A stretch of 47,744 nucleotides of DNA from assembly GCA_033816765.1 (NCBI GenBank), contig JAVSIV010000023.1:1-47744 (forward strand), written 5' to 3'. The notes below the pieces were generated by a model. The model was given only the letters and a program-made list of their open reading frames with translations. It ran no database searches and was not told where the DNA came from. Below, in pieces: positions 37,401-47,447 of the stretch. This DNA is from Nothopassalora personata (lineage: Eukaryota > Ascomycota > Dothideomycetes > Mycosphaerellales > Mycosphaerellaceae). Each line of letters opens with the position of its first letter. The stretch's first letter is position 1. The translations under genes were made by a program, and so were the position numbers.

Positions 37401-37890
37401 CTGATCATGGTAAGATCACTAGGCTTCGGGTCTAATGTTAGATACTTGTTCATTAATTAATAATTGGTTTATCTGGGATACATTTAAATCTCGCATCTAA
37501 CATTAACTTGCTGACCCATTATGCAAAAGGTACGCTCTCATCTATTTTTTTACATTAAACTTGAGCTGCTTATAAAACTACTATTTCAAATATTTCCCTT
37601 ACGCTACTTATTTGCTGTCGCTTATATATCATATTTAGCCTTAGAGAAAGGTTTCCCTAGATTCAAACAGATTATCTCCATTTTACTTAAAAGGCTATTC
37701 TTTATCAGTTATTAGCTGATAAGAGAATCTCATTTGATTTCTTTTCCTGAAGTTACTAAGATATTTCAATTCACTTCGTTTACAAATCGGATTTCTCCAA
37801 GAATTCATAGGCATACACCTAAAATCATATTTCTGTGATATATAGCTATTTATCCATAATAGTTTCTTTATATACTTTACATCCTTGGAT
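34480..37890 (-). rRNA. rnl: Large subunit ribosomal RNA
   Basis: Ends are estimated. Near the 5' end is TTAGGTGTATGCC (GGTGGATGCC equivalent) with GGAAAAGAAATCAA downstream. Domain IV has GGTCCTAAGGTAGCG uninterrupted, domain V has CTAGGGATAACAGGCTAAT uninterrupted, and the sarcin-ricin loop reads TACGAAAGGAGTTGG (about 34715-34700). GATAAATAAGTGCTGAATGC lies near the 3' end. The usual intron sites checked here are empty, so rps3 is not in an rnl intron. Tandem AT-rich repeats are inserted at about 35925-36020, and a hairpin-repeat copy at 37243-37285. Confidence 0.95.
35925..36020. repeat. Tandem repeat inside rnl (about 3 units with TATATTAAAAATATATGTTA)
   Basis: Expansion of an AT-rich unit in a presumably variable rRNA loop, upstream of the GTTAAATCTGGCCTC segment. 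Confidence 0.9.
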
Positions 37891-38575
37891 GAAATTTTAC
37901 ATTACATATCAAATACATTACTAATATAAATCCGAAATTTATTTTTGTTTTACTATTTAAAAAATTTTTATTAAGTAATTATTGTATATTTTTTATATAT
38001 TTTTTCTTACTATTTGTTTTAAGAGTTAAATTTTTTTGATACGATCTGTTTATAATCTATAAAGTTTAGATCTAACAATATAGATAGCTGTAATTATAAG
38101 TTATTACTTGTTATTTTAATCTATAGGTAACCACCTATCTCCTAATAAAGATTATATAATTTTCAAAAAAAAAAGTTAACAATAAAAAACAGGCCTTAAA
38201 CGGCAAAACAGAATTTTTATTTATGGATTATTTATGGATTATTTATGGATTATTTATGGATTATTTATGGATTATTTATGGATTATTTATGGATTATTTA
38301 TGGATTATTTATATTAACTGCGTTTAACATATGTGCTGAATTGGTACCTGTATTTTTAAAGTATAACGCTAATAGATATCTTAGCTTTTAAATTTTTCAT
38401 ACTTCATTAATAAGAATACAATCACTTATTTCCTAAAAAAAAAGGTACTAATTGAACGCCATAATATAACTACTTATTTATAAATAGCACGATATAATTA
38501 AAAATATATCTTGCATCTTACAATAGTACGATGTAACTGTTTTATTACAAAAAATTACAAGCAATAACAATTGTT
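37891..38575. other. Intergenic region upstream of rnl
   Basis: Holds one ACATTACTAATATAAATCC motif (37917-37935), an 11-bp tandem repeat at 38218-38313, and no recognised gene. Confidence 0.55.
38218..38313. repeat. Tandem repeat, 11-bp unit ATTTATGGATT, about 8 copies
   Basis: Perfect head-to-tail units. The unit length equals that of the unrelated array at 21850-21965. Confidence 0.95.
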
Positions 38576-38647
38576 CAAGAGCACTCAGACTTGAACTGAG
38601 AATTTGAAGTTTGAAGCTTCCTGTTTTGCCAATTAAACTATACTCTT
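38576..38647 (-). tRNA. trnW: tRNA-Trp (TCA)
   Basis: Acceptor AAGAGTA/TGCTCTT; anticodon arm GGAAG-CTTCAAA-CTTCA gives TCA, which reads both TGG and TGA and supports genetic code 4. Confidence 0.93.
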
Positions 38648-38705
38648 TTAATAATATTTGTTATTAGTTATTTTAGGAAACTAATAATTGTAATCTTAAA
38701 TAAAC

Positions 38706-38786
38706 CGGAAAAGAGATGATTCGAACATCCAGGTGTTAAAACACAATATTTAGCAAATATCTTGCCTTACCTATAGCGACTTTTCC
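38706..38786 (-). tRNA. trnS: tRNA-Ser (GCT)
   Basis: Acceptor GGAAAAG/CTTTTCC; loop TTGCTAA gives GCT; long variable arm. Confidence 0.91.
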
Positions 38787-38838
38787 ATTAATTTATACTA
38801 AAAAGATCATAAATCTCTTTGCGAGAAAAAAGAATGTG

Positions 38839-38911
38839 CGAGTTAAGTCGGCTACGATCCGACATCTACTTTCTCGACAAGAAAGTTCTTTACCAATTAA
38901 GTTATTAACTC
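38839..38911 (-). tRNA. trnD: tRNA-Asp (GTC)
   Basis: Acceptor GAGTTAA/TTAACTC; anticodon arm CTTTC-TTGTCGA-GAAAG gives GTC. Confidence 0.94.
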
Positions 38912-38960
38912 ATTGTGGATTTTATTTAATTTACTTTTAAATCTTTGTAGTTATTATTAT

Positions 38961-38977
38961 AGAGGCAAGCCCTAAAA
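38961..38977. repeat. Dispersed hairpin element, AGAGGCAAGCCCTAAAA
   Basis: Inverted-orientation copy of TTTAGGGCTTGCCTCTAAA. Other copies at 20266-20284, 25057-25087 and (diverged) 37243-37285. Confidence 0.75.
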
Positions 38978-39015
38978 CATAAAAAAAATCTCACACAATT
39001 TATATGAAAAAAATA

Positions 39016-39086
39016 TACGGCTAACCGAACTCGAATCGGTACACATCGTTTGGAAGACGAACGGTCTACCATTAACCTATAGCCGT
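39016..39086 (-). tRNA. trnG: tRNA-Gly (TCC)
   Basis: Acceptor ACGGCTA/TAGCCGT; loop CTTCCAA gives TCC. Confidence 0.93.
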
Positions 39087-40145
39087 TTTTTTTTAATGTA
39101 TGTAAGGTACATTACTAATATATATCATAAACGTAATTTTTCATTTTTGTTTTCCCTTAATGTTTATTTAATTTATATAAATTATTTGTATTTTTTATAA
39201 TTTCTGATTTATATTAGTAATATAATTTATAAAAAGTATAGGTTTATTATTTCAGATCTTCATTAGTAATATACTTTAAAGTATAGGTTTATTATTTCAG
39301 ATTTACATTAGTAGTGTAGTATACTTTTTTTTTATAAAAAGTATAGGTTTATTATTTCAGATCTTCATTAGTAATATACTTTAAAGTATAGGTTTATTAT
39401 TTCAGATCTTCATTAGTAGTGTAGTATACTTTTTTTTTTATAAAAAGTATAGGTTTATTATTTCAGATCTTCATTAGTAGTGTATTATACTTTATAAAAA
39501 GTATAGGTTTATTATTTCAGATCTTCATTAGCAGCTTATTATTATTCCTTTAAAGCTTATGTTTTTAATTAAACTGTGTCGTAAACAACGACAATAACAA
39601 TTATATGCTTCAATTAGTACCTTTTTTTTATAAACCAAGTAGTATTTGCTATATTCGTATTATTAGTATATGTTTTTTCTAAGTACATATTACCTAGATT
39701 TCTTCGTTTGTTTGCAACACGTGTGTTTATAAGTAAATTATAATTGTTTTTATAAGTAAATTATAGTTGCTTTTTTTTTTACACAAAAATTCGTAATATA
39801 ACAATTACATGATGATTTATTTGTATCGTTTTTTTTTCTAAACTTGAAAAACACCTTTGGATAATTATTGTTTAACCTGGAAATACAGCGCTGACAATAT
39901 AAGCTTTAGCCGTTAAATAATCATTGTTTGTAATTAGTTTTTTTAGTGTTTAATACAAAAATGTTTTTTGTATTACTACCATCTTAATTTTTTAATAAAT
40001 ATTATATATAATTCAAGTAAATGTCTATTGTTTTAAAGTTTGCCTCTAATTCTTGCAATAAAAAGATTTTAATTTAAATGATCTAGAAATAATACTAACT
40101 TACAAACCTATAAAACTGTTTAGTGACGAATTTTACGTTATAGAT
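39087..40145. other. Long spacer between tRNA-Gly and orf416
   Basis: No gene recognised. It contains the repeat array at 39200-39535, poly-T runs, and a twice-repeated TTTATAAGTAAATTATA (about 39728-39770). Transcription must diverge in this spacer, because genes to the left run leftward and genes to the right run rightward. Confidence 0.6.
39200..39535. repeat. Array of about six copies of AGTATAGGTTTATTATTTCAG
   Basis: Each unit continues into ATCTTCATTAGTA and a short palindromic or T-rich linker, with spacing of about 45-65 bp. The TTAGTAATATA part is the inverse of the ACATTACTAATATAAATCC motif found near several tRNAs. Confidence 0.88.
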
Positions 40146-41396
40146 ATGTGTTGTCGTTTTATAAGTAAACTTTTTATAAGTAATGTTAATATTAATACAG
40201 ATAATTTAATAAGCTTTAACTTTAAAAATTCTCTGTGTAATGGTATCTACACATTTCCATGTGTAAACAAACCAACTTTATTTGATTGTTACTGCTGAGA
40301 ATTTATACCTCATATAAATAATAATATTAATCTATTTTCATTATTTACAAATCATAATTTTAACTTACTTATAATGATATGTACAATGGCATTTTTATCA
40401 CAGAAAGTAGGATCTGTATTTTTTTCATTAGTTCTCAGATCTTTGCCTAAAGATAAAGAGATGCATATGGGTGATCTTAGTTTAGATCATTTTTATAGAA
40501 TCATAGCAGCTATATTAATGCTATTTTATTTTATATCAGGTTCTTTTTTCGATTATTTATTACATAAATTATATGTAAGAAAAACTCTTAGCTTGAGCAT
40601 GTTTTGATATATTATATGTGGTATTATATATCTGCTTAATATAATAACAGGTATATTTTTTACTAATTGCTTATGGTTTTTGGTCCATCCACAAGTTAAC
40701 AACTTACATGCTCTATTTATAGCCTCTCCAATTAGTGCCCTTTTTGGAGGATTATGATTCGGTTTCAGAAAGTCGGCACAAATAACTTACTATGATAGTA
40801 TAAACTCAATTTTTAGGTCAATGTTAGAGACAATTTCTTTTGTAAGTATATGTTTTTCTACCTATGGTTCTTGAAATTTATTATTACAAGCTATAAGTAC
40901 TAGCATAGCTTATCCTATTTGTGTCTCATTAGGTTTTGTATTACACTACGTATTGGGTTATTACCTTATTGTCTTGGAGATTAAACTAGGGTCACCATTT
41001 ATTTATGGTGCTTTATATTTATTTTGATGGACATTTGCAATGTTCAACACTAATAGTTTAGTCGGGTTATTTGTCGAGCATTATCCTTACGCGGAAAGTC
41101 TACAATACTGAGTTTATATAATAATCTTAAGTTCAATTAGTGTTATGTTAAATTACCCTTGTTATTATTTAAACGGTGCATTCGATATAGTACCAAGCAT
41201 ATCTAATGATATAGAGCTAGAGCCAGGTGGTACTGGTTATACGCCAACTAATAATAACTTAAGTGTAATGGTAAGAATATTTGATTTTCTTACTAGGAAT
41301 AGGTACGTCATTGTATTAAGATTGTACATTTGTATTTTGTCCTACTGCTTTGCAGGAGGATTACTATGAAGTTTAATAATGTCTTACTTTACATAA
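40146..41396 (+). CDS. Multi-pass membrane protein of unknown function (orf416)
   Basis: An uninterrupted 416-codon frame under code 4, with at least seven TGA as Trp (for example MFWYIIC, GGLWFGF, LFWWTFAMF). The frame looks broken under the standard code. It begins MCCRFISKLFISNVNINTDN and has about ten hydrophobic helices from residue 80 on. Polar landmarks are RSLPKDKEMHMGDLSLDHFY and, near the C-terminus, SNDIELEPGGTGYTPTNNN. It lies between rnl and rns on the same strand as rns. Not a known core subunit as far as I can tell. The intact long frame argues for function. Confidence 0.8.
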
Positions 41397-41499
41397 TAAA
41401 TATACCTATTTTTTTTTCTTACTAATATTTCTTATTATTACTTGTTTAGACTAATGATTAATGTATTTTAATTTTTTTTTTTGGTTTAATATTAGTAAC

Positions 41500-43185
41500 A
41501 ATAACAAAAATTATTGTTCATGAGTTTGATGATGGCTCTGATTGAACGCTGTCCAAAGGCTTGACACATGCTAATCATACATTATTTAATACCTAATTTA
41601 TTTAGTATCAAATAAGGTGGTGTAAAGGTGAGTATATAATATTTTTACTGCCTTAAAGCAAGGAGAAAAGAGAAAATTCCTTATAAAATGCAATAACGCT
41701 AAGAACGTTAAGAACGCTAAGAACGCTAATTAATAGGCTTATTGTATTATAGAAAAAAAATAGAAAAAAAAATTTTTTCGCTTTAAGATGTCTTAAATAT
41801 TATCAAGTAAGTAGTAGTTAAGGTAACTGCTTAACTAGCTTAAGCTTGTAGTCATAACTGAGAGGTTTATTGACCACATTGGGTCTGAAAAAACCCCAAT
41901 ACGTACAGTACAGCAGTGAGGAATTTTGGTCAATGGCCTAACGGCTGAACCAGCAATTTGGGGGAATGTAAGTATATACTCGCTAACGCTTTGCGTGAGC
42001 GCTAAGCTATATACGTATCGACTATGTCGAATAAAGTTCTAAATAGATAATTGATAGTGACAAACTTCTATTTATATGTCTCGACCAATTCTTGTGCCAG
42101 CAGTCGCGGCAACACAAGTGAGACTAGTGTTATTCATCTTTATTAGGTTTAAAGCGTACCTAGACGGTATTTCCAGCCCCTAAAGGGTACAGAATTACTA
42201 GAGTTTTATGGGAGAGGTAAATATTAGGACCATCGGTGTAGAGATGAAATTCTTTGATACTGGTGGGATGTGTAACGGCGAAGGCAACCCTCTATGTACA
42301 AACTGACGTTAAGGGACGAAGGCTTGGGGAGCGAATAGGATTAGATACCCTAGTAGTCCAGGCAGAAAATTATGTATGTTATAGACTTCGATTTAATCGA
42401 TGTGCTATAAATGAAAGTGTAAGCATACCACCTCAAGAGTAATGTGGCAACACAGGAACTGAAATCATTAGACCGTTTCTGAAACCAGTAGTGAAGTATG
42501 TTATTTAATTCGATGATCCTCGAAAAACCTTACCACAATTTGAATAGTTAATTTTCTTGGATATTAAATCCAGGTGCAAGTTATATTGCGTGAAAAAAAA
42601 TTAGTTACAAGCGTTGCACGGCTGTCTTCAGTTAATGTCGTGAGATTTTGGTTAGATCCATTAAATTAACGTAAACCCTTGCTTTATTTATTGTCAATAG
42701 AGCAGTTCACCGCTATATTGGATATGATAACAGGGACCAAGACAAGTCATCATGACCTTAATATTGTGGGCTATAGACGTGCCACATATGTCTGTACAAA
42801 GAGAGGCTAAAATGCGAATATTAGCTAACCTCTAAAACAGAATATAACATGGATTGTAGTCTGAAACCCGACTGCATGAAAAAGGAATTACTAGTAATCG
42901 TGAGTCACCACATCACGGTGGATTTTATCTCAGATAGGTACTAACCACTCGTCAGGCGCTGAAAGGAGTATGCGCAATAAGTTTGGTTTTTGTTATCTTT
43001 TCTCTTTTTTTTTTCTTCTTTATTTCTTTGAAGAAACTGTATTTCGGTTTTCAAAAAAAAAAAAATAAATAAGAAAAATGACAATCAGGATTAGATATTT
43101 TTTCAAACAATCTTCGTATGCGTGACTTTAATTGGTGTTAAGTCGAAATACGGTTCGTGTAGTGGAAATTGCACGGGTTTAATTA
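41500..43185 (+). rRNA. rns: Small subunit ribosomal RNA
   Basis: Ends are estimated. GAGTTTGATGATGGCTCTG at about 41522 is the 5' landmark. The 530 loop GTGCCAGCAGTCGCGG is at about 42095, GATTAGATACCCTAGTAGTCC at about 42341, TGTCGTGAGATTTTGG at about 42636, and the 3' region has GTTAAGTCGAAATACGG at about 43137. No intron is seen at these sites. A GCTTTGCGTGAGCGCT element lies in a variable region (41985-42003), and a T/A-rich expansion sits in helix 44 (about 43000-43070). Confidence 0.95.
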
Positions 43186-43222
43186 ACATTAACAACACCC
43201 CCCCCCATAAAAAAAAAAATAA

Positions 43223-43307
43223 AGGAAGGTTCCATTTGTTGGTATGATGGGTTGAGCTGTAAACTCAATAGTTGAGGCTGTCGAAGGTTCGATTCCTTTC
43301 CTTCCTA
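43223..43307 (+). tRNA. trnY: tRNA-Tyr (GTA)
   Basis: Acceptor AGGAAGG/CCTTCCT; anticodon arm TTGAG-CTGTAAA-CTCAA gives GTA; long variable arm, as usual for fungal mitochondrial tRNA-Tyr. Confidence 0.93.
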
Positions 43308-43383
43308 AAATTAAATATCCTCAAAGCGCTATGTTTTTTTTTACTTTTAGGTTACCAAAGCGCTACACTGTCTAGTGTATAGA

Positions 43384-43454
43384 GCCTTCATAGCTCAACG
43401 GTAGAGCAGAATACTGTTAATATTCTGATATATGTTCAATTCATATTGAGGGCT
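43384..43454 (+). tRNA. trnN: tRNA-Asn (GTT)
   Basis: Acceptor GCCTTCA/TGAGGGC; anticodon arm GAATA-CTGTTAA-TATTC gives GTT. Confidence 0.93.
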
Positions 43455-43512
43455 TATTAATATTTTTCTAGGTAAATATACTGTATATTGTAAATTTAAA
43501 TACACAACTTCA

Positions 43513-43585
43513 AGCGTGTTAGCTCATTGGTTAGAGTATTGTGCTACGAACACAAGTGTTGCAAGTTCGAGTCTTGCACACGCTT
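43513..43585 (+). tRNA. trnR: tRNA-Arg (ACG)
   Basis: Acceptor AGCGTGT/ACACGCT; anticodon arm TTGTG-CTACGAA-CACAA gives ACG. Confidence 0.93.
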
Positions 43586-43622
43586 TTTTTTATAATTTAT
43601 ACACGAATTTTTTTTTCTATAA

Positions 43623-43696
43623 AGAGACATGTTGTAAAAGGTTTTACACTTTGATTGCAGATCAAATAGACGAGGTTCAATTCCTCCATGTCTCTA
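43623..43696 (+). tRNA. trnC: tRNA-Cys (GCA)
   Basis: Acceptor AGAGACA/TGTCTCT; anticodon arm TTTGA-TTGCAGA-TCAAA gives GCA. Confidence 0.92.
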
Positions 43697-43752
43697 ACAC
43701 AAGTTAAAACATAAATACAGGTAAGCTTTACGCTATTGTTATACTAACTTTA

Positions 43753-43825
43753 ATTCTTACTAGCTTAATGGTAGAGCAGGATACTTCTAATATCTGGGTC
43801 TAAGTTCAAGTCTTAGGTGAGAATT
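43753..43825 (+). tRNA. trnR: tRNA-Arg (TCT)
   Basis: Acceptor ATTCTTA/TGAGAAT; loop CTTCTAA gives TCT. Confidence 0.92.
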
Positions 43826-43883
43826 TGTTTTTTTAAGTGAAACTAATTAACATTATATGGTTTTTCTTTATAAATAGTATTAA

Positions 43884-43956
43884 AGCCCGGTTAGCATAAA
43901 AGAAATGCAACCGTTTTGTAATCGGTAGAAGTAAGTGCGATACTTGCACTGGGCTA
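43884..43956 (+). tRNA. trnT: tRNA-Thr (TGT)
   Basis: Acceptor AGCCCGG/CTGGGCT; loop TTTGTAA gives TGT, with one T-T mismatch closing the anticodon stem. Confidence 0.9.
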
Positions 43957-44008
43957 TATTGTAAATTTAATACGTTCCATTGTCTACAGTTTAGTACATT
44001 TAACTTTC

Positions 44009-44079
44009 TGTGGACTGATGTAAGAGTAACATAATTGGCTCATGCCCAGTTAATAAAGGTGCAAATCCTTTGTCCGCAT
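44009..44079 (+). tRNA. trnM: tRNA-Met (CAT), copy 2
   Basis: Acceptor TGTGGAC/GTCCGCA; anticodon arm ATTGG-CTCATGC-CCAGT gives CAT. Confidence 0.9.
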
Positions 44080-44174
44080 AAAGTGGAAATACTAAAACAA
44101 TAAAATTACTAGGACATATATCTTTTTAAAGATCTCACTTTTTTAGGCTTCCTTTTTTTCACTTAATATTTACA

Positions 44175-44453
44175 TTGATATTAAGGCTTGTGGACGTACC
44201 ACTAAGTATTTTAGCGGTAAACAAAACAAATTTAATTATGAATATATTATTTAACAAATCGACAAATACTACATTTACTTGTGGTATCGATGTATATCTA
44301 TACAATACTTCACAAGAAACCGCTACCGCTACTTCTATTTCTAGTTCTAGGGGTGTTACGAAGTTTTTTTTTCTAATTTTTTACCGGGGTTTGCTTGTTT
44401 TTATCTGGTTTTGTGTTTTTAATTTCTTTTTTTTAGAACCTTTTATTTTATAG
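44175..44453 (+). CDS. Short hypothetical ORF
   Basis: 92 codons, MILRLVDVPLSILAVNKTN, a Ser/Thr-rich middle (TSQETATATSISSSRG) and a hydrophobic C-terminus from a T-rich tract. No family, no supporting context. May be chance. Confidence 0.2.
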   Translation: MILRLVDVPLSILAVNKTNLIMNILFNKSTNTTFTCGIDVYLYNTSQETATATSISSSRGVTKFFFLIFYRGLLVFIWFCVFNFFFLEPFIL

Positions 44454-44708
44454 GTTTACTTTTTACTTTTCTTACTCCTCTTCCCCTATTAAATGTATAT
44501 CTAAGTTAAATAAACCTATATTTATTCTTTCTTTCTTTCCTAATGGGAGAGAAGTTTTTTTTTATATTCTATTGTATTTTGATATAGGTTAATGCGGTAT
44601 ATGTAGATAATATTAACGTTAAGATTATAGGTCGCCCTCATACGTCTTACATTTCTATAGGATAGTAACTTAGATACAGGTAACAGCCGTCATGACTTTT
44701 TTTTTTAG
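44454..44708. other. Intergenic, no gene recognised
   Basis: T-rich spacer between the short ORF and the broken coiled-coil gene. Confidence 0.5.
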
Positions 44709-46165
44709 AAAATGTCTTTAGCATTAGTGACATATTGTTGGCTGAGCATACGCCTTGTTGGGACAAATGCATTTATACGTATATTGATATCCTTTTTTGA
44801 GTGAGGTTACTATATAAAAACTTGAGAGTTCCTGGTAAGCTTATAATGTGTAAAGTGTTATATAGCACTCAAAGGTTAAGGTCATCGCTTCTGACCCAGC
44901 TGATTTAATTTATAATAAGTAATATGATGAGTATGTTTAGTTCAAGCAAAATGTGTTTTTCTGCATGGTTTTCTGCATGGTTTTTAGGTAAAAGATTTAT
45001 TTATCGCGACTCGGTTAATCATGGTTTGAGTGGAAAAGACAAAAATTTCTTATGACCTATTACCTACTTATCTAGGTACACTATGACTTCTAATCAATTT
45101 CTTGATAGTGTAAATTCATTTCACAAAGCTTTATATGCTACTATGAGTCTTCGTTATACTTATGTGTATACACGACGAAGAAGGTGTTGACTTAAACAAT
45201 AAAGCTATCATTAAATGGGTATTTAAAAAGGAGAAGTTCACTATTGATAACTTACAAAGCAACATAATTATACCATTTTATGTCTCAGCTGTTAGTGAGG
45301 AAGAGTCTAATAACGCTCTATTTATAAGTTTATGAGCTGGTTATACTAATGACAATCCTGACTATTATGATCTAAGAGTAGATCTCAAGACAAAAGTCAA
45401 AAAGGTTCTTATAATAGAGGTGTTGCTAAAAAGGCTGAATATATAGCCAGGACATCCGAAGTTGTAAAAACCTCTAGTTCTCCTGCTCTTCAGGACCATA
45501 TCGAAGCTATGAACAGTCTTAATAAGGCTAGAAAAGATTTTTTTTTACAAGTGTAGCTAGAAAGTCTTTTTTTAATGGCAGAAATTAGAAATAGAAAATT
45601 TCCTTCCATCAATCGCTTGTCATTTCCTCAGGAAAATCATCAAAGTCGTCTCTTAGAACAAATATATTCCTTGGAGGATAAATTTAACAAGACAGACGCT
45701 AAAGTCGAAAAATATATAAATGAAACATTATGAGAAGAAAGTTAAAAAAATAGAGGTAAAGGAACTGAACTTTCTAAATGATTCACTGATATTGAAAGTA
45801 AAAGAAATAACTTGTTGGTACATACGAGCATGCGGCGGATCATGGTTCAGTATCGAGCAATGATATCCGTGAAGCCAAAGTCATAAAACTGGAAAAAAAA
45901 TAAGGGATTCTGCTAAGGAAGACCTGAAATTATTGAGAACAATTAAAGGTAACATGAGTGGAACTGACAGTGATCTAGAAAATGTATGTAAATGTGTTGA
46001 CGAGTTAACTGAACAAAAACGTCAAGCTACTAAATTGTTGGAAAAGTGACGTGAAAATTATTTGAATCTTTTACACCCAAGTCACCCTAGTTGAGACCAA
46101 TTCAGGCAAGATACTTCTGATATACAGCAGACTGATCATATGCCTGACGCATTAGATGATGACTA
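44709..46165 (+). pseudogene. Broken membrane-anchored coiled-coil ORF
   Basis: Readable from MSLALVTYCWLSIRLVGTNA (44709, membrane helix) through several frames. MCFSAWFSAWFLGKRFIYRD lies at about 44950. NKAIIKWVFKKEKFTIDNLQ with the following SNIIIPFYVSAVSEEESN is near 45200-45310. AEIRNRKFPSINRLSF and LLEQIYSLEDKFNKTDAKVE are near 45580-45700, and ELTEQKRQATKLLEKW near 46000. It ends QQTDHMPDALDDD at TAA 46165. At least four shifts or stops. The build (membrane N-terminus, long helices, acidic C-terminus with MP...DDD) matches the intron 4 ORF (MPSYMDGDD) and orf219 in style. Decayed gene. Confidence 0.6.
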
Positions 46166-46186
46166 ATCGTGCATTACAATAAAAAA

Positions 46187-46269
46187 ATAGGTATGCTGAA
46201 ATTGGTAGACAGTTTCCACTTAGGATGGAATGGATATAATCCGTACAAGTTCGAGTCTTGTTACCTATA
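46187..46269 (+). tRNA. trnL: tRNA-Leu (TAG)
   Basis: Acceptor ATAGGTA/TACCTAT; anticodon arm TTCCA-CTTAGGA-TGGAA gives TAG; class II variable arm. Confidence 0.92.
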
Positions 46270-46435
46270 AATGAGATATATAGTGTCATATAATTTAAAT
46301 GAAATAGGATTGCTTATAAATATGCTGCTAATTTTGTAGGTTTGTACTGTAAATAAGTATATTACAAAAGGCACATTTGAAATGGTATGTATTATTTTGT
46401 AATTAAGCTTCATTATTAACGTTATGTAAAAAAAA

Positions 46436-46508
46436 TATGTTGTAGACTAATCGGTAAGTCATAAATTTTTGGTATTTACTATTGAGTGTTCGAATCACTC
46501 CAACATAA
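46436..46508 (+). tRNA. trnQ: tRNA-Gln (TTG)
   Basis: Acceptor TATGTTG/CAACATA; anticodon stem TAAAT/ATTTA around loop TTTTGGT gives TTG. Confidence 0.9.
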
Positions 46509-46509
46509 A

Positions 46510-46584
46510 GGTGGATGTAGTTCAATAGGTAGAACAACTGTATGTGGCACAGTAAGTTTTCTGTTCAAGTCAGGATATCCACCC
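46510..46584 (+). tRNA. trnH: tRNA-His (GTG)
   Basis: Acceptor GGTGGAT/ATCCACC; anticodon arm ACTGT-ATGTGGC-ACAGT gives GTG. One base from tRNA-Gln, so the two are surely processed from one transcript. Confidence 0.92.
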
Positions 46585-47447
46585 ATGTTATTTATAAGAT
46601 CAATACTTTTTTATTTAGTTTCGAATCCCGTCTGTGTAAGACGGGATAAATCTATATTGTTTTCTAGTTTTCTAGAACAGGTTATACAATTAACTGTGTA
46701 TTATCGTTGTGGTTTTTTACCTATTTATAAAAAAAAAAATAGACCTAGATTTTTCTTTCGTATATTATAACACGTATTTAGCAAATATCTTAAACCCATA
46801 TTGTAAAGCTAAAGCTAATACTATAGTATTATTACTCCTTAACTTACTTATGTTTGTTTTTTTAACAAATATAATATATTGATTGTATTACTTATATTTT
46901 ATAATACAAATTTTTTATTTACTAATTTTATTGATAAGGTAGCGCTTTGCGAGACACAAGTAAACTTTTATCTATTATTTTTACAAGAATAGCAGCTATG
47001 CCGTTAGTATTATTAACAGTGTTTTCTGCTTATTAATTACTTCCACAAGGAAAAAGGAAACACGCTTAACTTTATAACTATGGTATATATAACTCAGGTT
47101 CCATTGTCTTACATTAATAACTTTAGTTATCAATTGTTTCTAAAGTTTATTTATATAAACACATTTAGTTACAAGATAGTTAATAATAAATTACAAATAA
47201 GTAAATACATGTATAATATTGATTTTTCTTTGTACAATATTAATATTGTTTAGAGTTAATATTTATAATCTATTAACTAGACAAATTATTATATTGTTTT
47301 AATAAAAAAAACCTATCTCCTTTATTATTCCTTTTGTATTTATTGGTTTAATAATAATTTCTTATAGGTATAATCTCATAAGATTTACCTTTTTCTCCTC
47401 CACCTGCATGTATAGCTGATGGTAAACCTTGCGCATCATCAATCCCC
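46585..47447. other. Intergenic region, no certain gene
   Basis: A strong hairpin ATCCCGTC-TGTGTAA-GACGGGAT lies at about 46626-46650, perhaps a transcript end after tRNA-His or a tRNA arm fragment. A copy of the AGCGCTTTGCGAG element lies at 46941-46953. No ORF of note. Confidence 0.5.

Noticed and set aside
37521..37715. Plus-strand 64-codon ORF
   Set aside because: It is antisense within the rnl 5' region, which has clear rRNA landmarks.
34480..37890. Possible intron with rps3 in rnl
   Set aside because: The sequences at the usual sites (GGTCCTAAGGTAGCG, GGGATAACAGGCTAAT) are continuous, and no rps3-like ORF is present.
39200..39535. Regularly spaced repeats that could suggest a CRISPR array
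   Set aside because: The spacers are themselves repeated and AT-rich, unit length varies, and this is a mitochondrial genome with no cas genes. Tandem duplication explains it.
42254..42442. 62-codon ORF on the plus strand
   Set aside because: It lies inside rns, over the conserved GATTAGATACCCTAGTAGTCC segment.
43516..43707. 63-codon ORF
   Set aside because: It runs through tRNA-Arg and tRNA-Cys, which fold well.
45540..45560. AGAAAGTC as an RNase P RNA CR-I block
   Set aside because: It is within the broken coiled-coil ORF, and no CR-V partner or P4 pairing was found.
46486..46770. 94-codon ORF
   Set aside because: It overlaps tRNA-Gln and tRNA-His, and the remainder comes from poly-A/T tracts.
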